NCBI GenBank assembly: GCA_025360895.1 | Contig: JANYBF010000414.1 | Span: 1 to 7,316, forward strand | DNA length: 7,316 nt | Direction of reading: 5' to 3' | Source of the DNA: Verrucomicrobiota bacterium | GTDB taxonomy: Bacteria; Verrucomicrobiota; Verrucomicrobiia; Limisphaerales; JADLHS01 | Shown: in pieces, positions 1 to 5,588 of the stretch | Numbering within the stretch: position 1 is the first letter of the stretch | Layout of the letters: the number at the start of each line of letters is the position of its first letter | The notes under the pieces: generated by a model | Databases searched by the model: none | The model's input: the letters and a program-made list of their open reading frames with translations, nothing else | Told to the model about the DNA's origin: nothing | Made by a program: the position numbers and the translations under genes

Positions 1-304
1 CACTGCCGAAGTCAAACACCGGACCCCGCAAGCCTGGCCCCGCGCCCGTCAGCAGCCCGCCACCACCGCCAGCTGAACACCTCCACCGCCCCCATGGAAT
101 CGCCGGTCGGATACGTTTGTTGAGATAATTGAGCCTATCAGAACGGGCAGCTCGGAATTCGGAAGTCGAGTGGTAAAATTTGGTAAATAGCGAAGCGCCG
201 GGCAGCACTCGGCTTGAGTTTCCTTCCTGCCCTCATGCCGAGCAATGCTCGGCGCTCCAGACTGTCTCGCTACCGGCCCAAGCCCAAAGTCGGTGATGAC
301 GGAT
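1..304. other. Left-edge region without a convincing gene
   Basis: I see no gene I can defend here. All three plus-strand frames are open from the left edge for a short distance, with stops at about 74-76, 121-123 and 126-128, so the last few codons of a plus-strand gene from outside the window could end here. None of the three short tails is recognisable. A minus-strand frame is open from 312 to 49, but after its first ten or so codons it reads low-complexity Gly/Arg-rich sequence with no family resemblance. The positive content is a stem-loop at 194-256, an acetyltransferase gene fragment at about 283-315, and a small direct repeat TGGTAAA at 171-177 and 181-187. Confidence 0.6.
194..256. 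repeat. Large imperfect stem-loop downstream of the recombinase-family gene
   Basis: The arms 194-213 and 237-256 are inverted copies of each other, matching at 16 of 20 positions around a 23-base loop. The outer 7 bp (AGCGCCG / CGGCGCT) and the inner 6 bp (CTCGGC / GCCGAG) pair perfectly. The right arm also contains its own near-perfect palindrome, GCCGAGCAATGCTCGGC at 237-253, with 8-base arms around one central base, so two alternative hairpins can form. It lies about 50 bases beyond the stop of the minus-strand gene ending at 305. There is no T-run directly after the stem on either strand, so it is not a textbook intrinsic terminator. It could be an interspersed palindromic repeat of the genome or an RNA-stabilising 3' structure; the sequence alone does not decide. 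Confidence 0.55.
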
Positions 305-315
305 TCAATCATGCC
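283..315 (-). pseudogene. Fragment of a GNAT acetyltransferase gene (3' part)
   Basis: Read on the minus strand, this stretch gives G-M-I-E-S-V-I-T-D-F-G. It aligns with N-I-T-E-S-V-I-T-D-F-G near the C-terminus of the intact acetyltransferase encoded at 2975-2442. At DNA level 284-313 matches 2494-2523 at 26 of 30 positions with no gaps, at a constant offset of 2210. The mismatches at 289, 295 and 310, and the one just outside at 283, are at third codon positions of the acetyltransferase frame; only 308 is not. This is the pattern of two diverged coding copies rather than a chance match. Homology stops sharply on both sides, so only about ten codons survive and no catalytic region is present. 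The fragment overlaps the end of the recombinase-family gene in another frame and supplies its stop codon. Confidence 0.55.
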
Positions 316-2338
316 GGATCGTCTCAGTAGAACTCACAATTCCAATCGGCAACAAGAAGCTCAACGGCGATTTCAGCACCCGTCTCCCCAAGGCCCGGAA
401 GAACAGGTTGCGTTCCGGCCCACGTACGTCACGGGCTCGAATGGCGACGAATAGTGCCAGGCCAAAGCTCACAAGGACGTTGAGCAGGCCGATGCCCAGA
501 ATTCCGATACCGATCCAGAGCGAAGAGAGCTTCCAGAAACTCTCGCCGCCCAGTGCTGCAAATGCCGCGCTGACCTGGCCGGTGGACAAGGTCACGTGGC
601 GCACATCCAACGGCAGTCCGAAAAAGCCCGCGACCACGGGAAACATGCCGAGCAGAAATCCGAGGGAAATATTTCCCGCCAGCCCGGCGATGTTGTGTTC
701 CAGCCAGCCAGCCAGCCGCCGCGCCCGCGTCGGTCCGAGCCAGCGTTGCCAGCCGCGATGCTGCGCCAGGGCCGGACTCAGTTGATGCAGCACAAACCAG
801 TTGTCCGCCCACGCGGCGATCAAACTCGAAAGCCAGAGCAGCCCGCCCGTGAACCCGGCGAAAAACCAGGCCCCGCTTGACGGTGAAACCGCTCCGAGAA
901 GAATTTCGGCTTTATGCGCGTCCACGATGTGATGCCCCACGATGGTCGTCCACAGCGCATCCAGCAGCAGGGTCGCGGGAATCACCAGCACCAGGTTGCC
1001 GAAAATGGCGGCAATCTGGGAGCGGATGAGGAACACCACCTCGTCAACGAGCGCTTCCAGTTGGGGGGCGGTGCGCAACTCGCTCATGCGCCGGGCGAGC
1101 GCGGGGGCGGTGTTGGCAGGCTGTTTGGTCGCCACGGTGAAACCCAACAACTGAATCACCACGAAACTTCCGGCATAGTTCAAACCGAAGAAGGTGCCTT
1201 TGAAAAACTCCGCGAGGGCCAGTTTGCCGAGGAGCAGTTTAACCAGGGTGGTCGCGCCCATGACGGCGCCGCCGCCCGCGGCACTCCGCAGCATGGCCAG
1301 ATATTCCGATCGGTTGCGCGCCACGTAATGCTCGCCGGTTTCGGCATTGCGTTCCACGATCCGGCGCGTGAGCAGGTGAAGATTTTGCCGGAACAACTCC
1401 GGTACGCTCCGGCGCGCGTGGTTCTGGCGCACCAGGTCCGCCAGCAGCGCGAGCGTGCGCGAGGGCTGCGGCGTAGGCGTGGCCCAGGCTTCCAGCAGCA
1501 ATTCCAACCGGCGCAACTGTGCCCGCAGGCGTGCGATGTCGTAAACCAGCGCCGTGTTCACTCCGGTTTTTTCGAGGCGGCGGATGACTTCATCCACGGT
1601 GCGATCACACGCGTCGGTCTCGAGGCGAACCAGATTCAATTCCGCCACCAATTCGCCGACGGGAACGCCGGCATTGCCCCGGGCCACCAGGGCCTTGACC
1701 GCCGGCGATAGTTTTTGGAAAGGGAGTTCACGAAACGCCACCTTGTCCAGCCGGGCGCGCACTTCGCGATGTGATCCCAACACGCAGATGCGATCCGCCA
1801 GTTGCACCATCGCGTCCTCAAGGTCGGCCCGCAGCGAAGACCAGCCGCCCTCCGCCGGGGTTTCGCCCTGTTGAAACAGCGCGACGATCCGGCCGGCGAA
1901 CTCTGCGTCCAGTTGCTCCAGCCAGTCCGCGACCCGGACATACGGAAACAACCGGTCGAAAATGTCCGCTAGATCCCGCGTGTCCGGCGGACCGGGCAAC
2001 ACCCGCGACATCAGTCGCGACATCAACTCATGCATGAAGGCAACGCCGCGGGGCAGACCGGTGTCCGCAAACAAATCCAGTGCCTGCGTGTCGCGGACGA
2101 TCGAACGCAGCGTTTGTCCGACGCGGACGCGAGCTTCCGGCTGTCGCTCCAGAATTTGCAGCAGCAATCGCAGTCGCGTGGCTGGCACATCCCGCCGCAC
2201 CCAGGCCAACAAATCTTCCACCCACGCCACCCGTTCCGCCAGCGATTGATCCGGCCGCGCATGGGTGAGCAAAGCGTCCAAAGCCGGCCGGCCCCGTAGC
2301 GATGCCCAACGATCCCGGAAATGTTGCCACCAACTCAT
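305..2338 (-). CDS. Gcr/SpecificRecomb-family integral membrane protein ('site-specific recombinase')
   Basis: This encodes a 677-residue protein of the family annotated as 'site-specific recombinase' (PF10136, Neisseria Gcr-like). The family signature is clear: F-G-L-N-Y-A-G-S-F at about 384-392, a following I-Q-L-L-G-F-T-V-A-T-K-Q-P block to about 407, and G-L-P-L-D-V-R-H-V-T-L-S-T-G at 574-587. Residues 1-345 are soluble and helical, rich in Leu, Arg and Glu. From about 355 the protein is membrane-like, with hydrophobic segments near 382-402, 438-461, 488-510, 553-576 and 605-633. I see no tyrosine- or serine-recombinase active site, so the family name may be misleading and the biochemical role is unknown. 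The ATG at 2338 has a Shine-Dalgarno GAGG at 2346-2349 with a 7-base spacer. The last dozen or so residues, after F-L-L-P, look like an added tail read from the junction with the acetyltransferase fragment. The gene lies downstream of the GNAT gene on the same strand, with a gap of 103 bases. Confidence 0.9.
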   Translation of the reverse strand: MSWWQHFRDRWASLRGRPALDALLTHARPDQSLAERVAWVEDLLAWVRRDVPATRLRLLLQILERQPEARVRVGQTLRSIVRDTQALDLFADTGLPRGVAFMHELMSRLMSRVLPGPPDTRDLADIFDRLFPYVRVADWLEQLDAEFAGRIVALFQQGETPAEGGWSSLRADLEDAMVQLADRICVLGSHREVRARLDKVAFRELPFQKLSPAVKALVARGNAGVPVGELVAELNLVRLETDACDRTVDEVIRRLEKTGVNTALVYDIARLRAQLRRLELLLEAWATPTPQPSRTLALLADLVRQNHARRSVPELFRQNLHLLTRRIVERNAETGEHYVARNRSEYLAMLRSAAGGGAVMGATTLVKLLLGKLALAEFFKGTFFGLNYAGSFVVIQLLGFTVATKQPANTAPALARRMSELRTAPQLEALVDEVVFLIRSQIAAIFGNLVLVIPATLLLDALWTTIVGHHIVDAHKAEILLGAVSPSSGAWFFAGFTGGLLWLSSLIAAWADNWFVLHQLSPALAQHRGWQRWLGPTRARRLAGWLEHNIAGLAGNISLGFLLGMFPVVAGFFGLPLDVRHVTLSTGQVSAAFAALGGESFWKLSSLWIGIGILGIGLLNVLVSFGLALFVAIRARDVRGPERNLFFRALGRRVLKSPLSFLLPIGIVSSTETIRHD

Positions 2339-2366
2339 TGGTAAACCTCAGAAACGAGGCGCGGCG

Positions 2367-2395
2367 ATTGTTCCGGAACCGGATGCCGCTGTCGA
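2367..2395 (-). promoter_or_regulatory. Candidate sigma-70-type promoter for the recombinase-family gene
   Basis: On the minus strand TCGACA (2395-2390, 5 of 6 matches to TTGACA) is followed after 17 bases by AACAAT (2372-2367, 4 of 6 matches to TATAAT). Transcription would start near 2360, giving a leader of about 20 bases that still contains the GAGG ribosome-binding site. Spacing and position are good, but the match is by eye only. Confidence 0.35.
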
Positions 2396-2427
2396 GACGG
2401 AGCTTTTGGAGGAGTGAATTGATCCGC

Positions 2428-2441
2428 CGCGAGCGGTCGCG
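2428..2441. repeat. Small GC-rich hairpin directly after the acetyltransferase stop
   Basis: CGCGA (2428-2432) and TCGCG (2437-2441) pair around a 4-base GCGG loop, directly beside the TAG stop codon of the acetyltransferase at 2442-2444. No T-run follows in the direction of transcription, so it is at best a weak attenuating or 3'-protecting structure. A 5-bp stem can arise by chance in DNA this GC-rich. Confidence 0.25.
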
Positions 2442-2975
2442 CTACGAAAACAAATCCTTTGCCATGACATAATCATCCATGACGTAACCTTCGCCAAAAT
2501 CGGTAATGACGGATTCAGTTATGTTAAATCCATTGCGGTGATACGCCGTGATGGCTTTGGTATTCTGCTTGTTCACGGCGAGGATCATTCGCCGCGTCCC
2601 AAGCTTGCGCGCCGCGCGCGCGCAATGTTGTAGCAACGAACTTCCGTGGCCGCGCCCATGCATCTCCGGCAGCAGATAACATTTATGCAGCTTCATCACC
2701 CCCGGCTCGGATGTGGGGCCATAGGAAGTGAAACCGACGAATCGGCCACCGGCCAGCAATCGTACGAACTGGATGCCCTTGGCCCGGATTTCCTCGCCCA
2801 GCGTGTCCAGCGCATACATTTTCGCCAGCATGTATTCAATCTGCGCGTCCGAGATGATGCCCGGATAGTGTTGACGCCAGATGATACCCGCGAGCTCGGC
2901 CAGTGCGGGCAGGTGTTCCTCTGTGGCGGGCAGGATCCGTATCGTAGTTGAATGGTCGGGCTCGTACGGCTGCAT
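2442..2975 (-). CDS. GNAT-family N-acetyltransferase
   Basis: This predicts a 177-residue cytoplasmic enzyme that moves an acetyl group from acetyl-CoA to an amine; the substrate cannot be told from sequence. The fold is complete: an N-terminal R-I-L-P-A-T-E-E-H-L strand-helix unit (13-22), a central strand ending V-M-K-L-H-K-C-Y-L-L-P (93-103), the pyrophosphate-binding loop H-G-R-G-H-G at 106-111 (His where Gln or Arg is usual), and the motif B region from L132 to F150 with N-x-x-A-x-x-x-Y and G-F. The C-terminus, G-Y-V-M-D-D-Y-V-M, is typical of one GNAT subgroup. An in-frame TTG exists at 2990 and tandem ATGs at 2978 and 2975. I chose 2975 because AAGG at 2985-2982 lies 6 bases from it and only 3 from the other ATG. 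It starts 48 bases after the DUF4337 gene, so co-transcription is likely. Part of its 3' region is duplicated at 284-313. Confidence 0.9.
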   Translation of the reverse strand: MQPYEPDHSTTIRILPATEEHLPALAELAGIIWRQHYPGIISDAQIEYMLAKMYALDTLGEEIRAKGIQFVRLLAGGRFVGFTSYGPTSEPGVMKLHKCYLLPEMHGRGHGSSLLQHCARAARKLGTRRMILAVNKQNTKAITAYHRNGFNITESVITDFGEGYVMDDYVMAKDLFS

Positions 2976-3023
2976 CATGCACCTTAACAAAACTCTTAAA
3001 ATGGCCGAGGCGTGAAGTGAACG

Positions 3024-3638
3024 TTACATGGGCATGAAATACAATACTTGCACCATCACACCGGTGGCCAGCGCTCCAAGAATGACCGAGACGATCCACA
3101 ACGGCTTTTTCTTCACGATCAAGCACACCGCGCCCAGGGCGATGGCAATCTGAAACAACGTAATGGCCAGCCCCATTTTCCTGGAATGCTCGGCGGCGCT
3201 CATGGCCGTCTTCCGGGCCGCCTCCCGGTTTGCTTCAAATTTTTTCGCGCTGGCCGTGATATCAGCCTTGTCCTTTTCGTACTTGTCGAGCTTCGCCTTC
3301 AATTTTTCCACCGCACCGGCCGTCGGCGCCGATCCGGAGTTCAAATGATCCAGTTCGATCTCGTAGAGATTTTGTTTGATGGACTTGGCCTGGTAAAACG
3401 CCCATTGATCCGAGGCCTCCGCCTGGTTGAACGTGGCTTCGTTCATTTCCTTTAACGTGCGCGTCGAGAAGCCGCCGCTTTTGAGCGTGGCCACGGCTGC
3501 AAGCACGGCGATACACACCATGGTCAGCGAGACGTATTTGGTCCAGGCGTCCCGCTTTTCCTTTTCCTTTTGAGCCACATGATCGGCCCGTAATTCCGCC
3601 ACCAACTGTTTCAACTCATCCAGATCGTTTATTTGCAT
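3024..3638 (-). CDS. DUF4337-family membrane protein
   Basis: This encodes a 204-residue protein with the layout of the DUF4337 family, whose function is unknown. A charged N-terminal helix (about 1-32, Lys/Glu-rich) is followed by one membrane segment at about 34-52. Next comes the family hallmark A-S-D-Q-W-A-F-Y-Q-A-K-S-I-K at 75-88, then a long Lys/Glu/Ala-rich region (about 105-155) likely to form a coiled coil. Two further membrane segments lie at about 157-175 and 180-199. The topology suggests an inner-membrane protein with a helical domain between membrane segments, possibly oligomeric. The ATG at 3638 has GGAAG (3649-3645) 6 bases upstream. It is the first gene of the leftward group, followed by the acetyltransferase; nothing in the two proteins suggests a shared pathway. 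Confidence 0.88.
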   Translation of the reverse strand: MQINDLDELKQLVAELRADHVAQKEKEKRDAWTKYVSLTMVCIAVLAAVATLKSGGFSTRTLKEMNEATFNQAEASDQWAFYQAKSIKQNLYEIELDHLNSGSAPTAGAVEKLKAKLDKYEKDKADITASAKKFEANREAARKTAMSAAEHSRKMGLAITLFQIAIALGAVCLIVKKKPLWIVSVILGALATGVMVQVLYFMPM

Positions 3639-3894
3639 GGCGAACTTCCGCTAAGAACCATTTGCTTGATACGGGGTCGGACCTTTGAGGCCGTCGGGCA
3701 GGCAGAATGTTAAAACCAATCCGGGTTGTCCAGCGTTCATCCGTGCATGAAGGTCGTCGCAGTAGAACGGCTGACGACCAGCCGGGTGCTCCGCATCACT
3801 GACCGATGCTGCCATTCATACCCCAAAACAAGATGCGCTTGCTTCGTATGGCAACAAGCTGTTTGATTTCCCGGCAGCAAACCTTAGCACCCTT
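3639..3894. other. Divergent intergenic region
   Basis: This 256-base stretch separates the leftward DUF4337 gene from the rightward esterase gene, so it must carry the start signals for both. I found no open frame of note and no pair of -35 and -10 boxes that I would defend for either gene. Its main structure is the inverted repeat at 3752-3779. Confidence 0.5.
3752..3779. repeat. Inverted repeat in the divergent intergenic region
   Basis: GGTCGTC (3752-3758) and GACGACC (3773-3779) are perfect 7-base inverted arms around 14 bases. Shifting the pairing lets CAG pair with CTG inside the loop next to a small bulge. The position between two divergent genes fits a regulator-binding site, but nothing identifies a regulator, and a short repeat like this can be chance. 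Confidence 0.3.
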
Positions 3895-4875
3895 ATGAGA
3901 AAGCACCTTCTTTCAATCCTCATCGCCATCGTTTTTATAGTACCCGTTGTCTTGGCCGCACCCACCGATGACGTTTATCTGCTCGGCCCGGATTCCGCGC
4001 CGCATGACGGCGTGCCCCAAGGCAAGGTCATCGGGCCGCTTACATTGGCAAGCGACGCCTTCACCAACACCACGCGCCACTATTGGGTTTATGTCCCGGC
4101 ACAATACGATCGCACCAAGCCCGCCTGCCTCATGATTTTTCAGGATGGCCAGGCGTTTGTGAGAACGAACAGCGATTACCGCGTGCCGTATGTGTTCGAC
4201 AATTTGATTTATCGCCGCGAAATGCCCGTGACCATCGGCGTCTTCATCAATCCCGGCCACACGCCGGAGCAACCCGAATCCACCGCCACGAACTGGGGCG
4301 ATAGCATCAATGGCCGGGCAACCGAATACAACGAGTTGAACGACAACTATGCCAAGCTGATCGTCAATGAACTTCTGCCCGCACTGGAAAAGGATTACAA
4401 CCTTTCCCAGAACCCCGACGACCGCGCCATCGCCGGCGCGAGTTCCGGGGCGATCTGCGCGTTCACCGTGGCGTGGCAGCGGCCCGATCAATTTCACAAA
4501 GTCCTCAGCACCATTGGAAGTTTTACCAACATCCGCGGCGGCCACGTTTATCCCGATCTCATCCGGCAGAGCGAGCGCAAACCCATCCGCATCTTTTTGC
4601 AAGATGGCTTGAACGACAATCGTGGGCAGCGACGTGGTGGTGAGTACGATCCGAAATGGGATTGGCACGCGCAGAACATCAAGATGGCCGCCGCGTTGAC
4701 CGAGAAAGGTTACGACCTGAATTACTGCTGGGGCATCGGCACGCACTCGAACAAACAAGGCGGCGCGATTTTGCCCGAAATGCTCCGCTGGCTCTGGCGC
4801 GATTACCCCCGCCCGGACGACCCGCAAAACAACAGCAACCGCAAACTCTTCCTGCCGGCGGCAAATCAACCATGA
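3895..4875 (+). CDS. Secreted alpha/beta-hydrolase-fold esterase (enterochelin esterase/esterase D-like)
   Basis: This predicts a 326-residue exported serine hydrolase of the esterase D / Fes-like group (PF00756). Residues 1-22 form a Sec signal peptide: M-R-K-H, then a hydrophobic core, then V-L-A-A before P-T-D-D. An N-terminal beta region leads to H-Y-W-V-Y-V-P (62-68), followed by I-F-Q-D-G-Q (81-86), the usual loop near the oxyanion hole. The nucleophile elbow is G-A-S-S-G (181-185) with S183 as likely nucleophile. The acid is probably an Asp in L-Q-D-G-L-N-D (235-241), and the base H284 in G-T-H-S-N. The substrate could be an ester of a siderophore, a sugar or a plant polymer; the neighbours do not help. 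The ATG at 3895 lacks a clear Shine-Dalgarno sequence but gives a perfect signal peptide. A polar tail follows the hydrolase domain from about 303. The next gene on the same strand also encodes an exported protein. Confidence 0.88.
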   Translation: MRKHLLSILIAIVFIVPVVLAAPTDDVYLLGPDSAPHDGVPQGKVIGPLTLASDAFTNTTRHYWVYVPAQYDRTKPACLMIFQDGQAFVRTNSDYRVPYVFDNLIYRREMPVTIGVFINPGHTPEQPESTATNWGDSINGRATEYNELNDNYAKLIVNELLPALEKDYNLSQNPDDRAIAGASSGAICAFTVAWQRPDQFHKVLSTIGSFTNIRGGHVYPDLIRQSERKPIRIFLQDGLNDNRGQRRGGEYDPKWDWHAQNIKMAAALTEKGYDLNYCWGIGTHSNKQGGAILPEMLRWLWRDYPRPDDPQNNSNRKLFLPAANQP

Positions 4876-4921
4876 GCAAAAAGTTCAGCCAGGTGCCAAG
4901 GCAGCACCAAGTCAGGTCATA

Positions 4922-4949
4922 TTGACTTCCAATTTCGTTGCCCAATACT
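4922..4949 (+). promoter_or_regulatory. Candidate promoter for the cytochrome P460 gene
   Basis: TTGACT (4922-4927, 5 of 6 consensus) and AATACT (4944-4949, 4 of 6) are separated by 16 bases. A start about 7 bases further on would fall near 4956, only about 10 bases before the ATG at 4966. The transcript would then be almost leaderless, which agrees with the absence of a Shine-Dalgarno sequence. If real, the P460 gene can be expressed separately from the esterase. Confidence 0.35.
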
Positions 4950-4965
4950 TCGCGCGATCCACAAT

Positions 4966-5508
4966 ATGAAAAACATTCTGTTCTCAGCCATCTTCGCTCT
5001 GAGCTTGGTTACGGCAACAGCAGCGGAGACAAATGGTCCCGCGCCAGCGACCGACCGGGTCGGCTTTCCCACGAATTACGCCAAGAGCTACGAGGTGTTG
5101 CGCACAGTCCCGCGCGACGAGGGGAAGAAGCTCGTGACGGTGTATGGCAACCGTGCCGCCGCTTCCATGACGAATCGCACTCAGTTGCCTTATCCCAATG
5201 GCTCGGTCCTGGTCATGGAAACGGCGAGTACGGTGAAAGACACGACCGGTCAGCCGGCCAAGGACGCCGCCGGGAATCTGCTGAAGGATAAGGTGCTCGG
5301 TCTCCACGTCATGCGCCGGGAAAAGGACTTTGGCGTCGCCTACGCCGAAAAGCGCAGCGGCGAGTGGGAGTTTGTGGAGTATCGGGCCGACGGTAGCTAC
5401 CTCACGCCGCCGGAAAAGTCCGCCAACTGCGCCGAATGTCACATCAAAGCCGGTGCGGAAAAGGACTTTGTTTACAACGGTCGCTTCGCCGACCCCGGAA
5501 AGCAGTAA
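4966..5508 (+). CDS. Cytochrome P460-family c-type haem protein
   Basis: This encodes a 180-residue exported single-haem protein. A signal peptide (1-20, ending T-A-A before E-T-N) is followed by the P460 pattern: F-P-T-N-Y near 34, L-V-T-V-Y-G-N-R-A-A at 56-65, L-P-Y-P-N-G-S-V-L-V-M at 74-84, and G-L-H-V-M at 112-116. G-E-W-E-F-V-E-Y lies at 132-139. The haem-binding C-A-E-C-H is at 155-159 near the C-terminus, with a family-type K-D-F-V-Y-N-G ending. C155 and C158 would hold the haem covalently and H159 would be the proximal ligand, in the periplasm, needing the cytochrome c maturation system. Known relatives oxidise hydroxylamine or bind nitric oxide (cytochrome P460 and c'-beta). I cannot tell which lysine, if any, makes the P460 cross-link, so enzyme activity is not assured. 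The start is ATG 4966; the gene lies 90 bases after the esterase and is convergent with the methyltransferase. Confidence 0.88.
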   Translation: MKNILFSAIFALSLVTATAAETNGPAPATDRVGFPTNYAKSYEVLRTVPRDEGKKLVTVYGNRAAASMTNRTQLPYPNGSVLVMETASTVKDTTGQPAKDAAGNLLKDKVLGLHVMRREKDFGVAYAEKRSGEWEFVEYRADGSYLTPPEKSANCAECHIKAGAEKDFVYNGRFADPGKQ

Positions 5509-5524
5509 CTTCCGCATTCCGCAA

Positions 5525-5543
5525 TTCACTTCCTTGAAGTGAA
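5525..5543. terminator. Hairpin between convergent genes, possible terminator
   Basis: TTCACTTC (5525-5532) and GAAGTGAA (5536-5543) pair perfectly around a 3-base loop. The hairpin lies 16 bases after the cytochrome stop and about 45 bases past the methyltransferase stop on the other strand, where a two-way terminator would be expected. The stem is AT-rich and followed by AAAAT, not a T-run, on the plus strand, so efficiency is doubtful. Confidence 0.35.
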
Positions 5544-5588
5544 AATCGTGTGAGCCGGGTTTTCAACTTCGCCAGTGAATTTCAGTGA

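Noticed and set aside
49..312. Minus-strand open frame of 87 codons starting in the recombinase stop region
   Set aside because: Only its first ten or so codons have a relative (the acetyltransferase). The rest is low-complexity sequence that crosses the stem-loop, and it has no ribosome-binding site. Treated as a gene fragment, not a gene.
914..1711. Plus-strand open frame of 265 codons
   Set aside because: It lies wholly antisense to the recombinase-family gene, is rich in Gln, Gly, Arg and His, and has no recognisable domain. This is typical of antisense frames in GC-rich genes.
284..2523. Reading the direct repeats as att sites of a mobile element that uses the recombinase-family gene
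   Set aside because: The copies have diverged mainly at third codon positions, as old coding copies do, and the Gcr family shows no catalytic recombinase motif. I keep the repeat as an observation but do not call a mobile element.
3913..4869. Minus-strand open frame of 318 codons covering almost the whole esterase gene
   Set aside because: The plus-strand frame has a signal peptide, a nucleophile elbow and family motifs. The antisense frame is Val/Ala/Gly/Asp-rich with no family features.
4872..4925. 17-codon plus-strand frame starting at an ATGA overlap with the esterase stop
   Set aside because: Coupled starts of this kind can be real, but the peptide is short and basic, without known relatives, and the proposed -35 box of the next gene falls across its end.
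4984..5529. Minus-strand open frame of 181 codons opposite the cytochrome
   Set aside because: The plus-strand protein has a signal peptide and the C-A-E-C-H haem motif. The antisense frame shows nothing recognisable.
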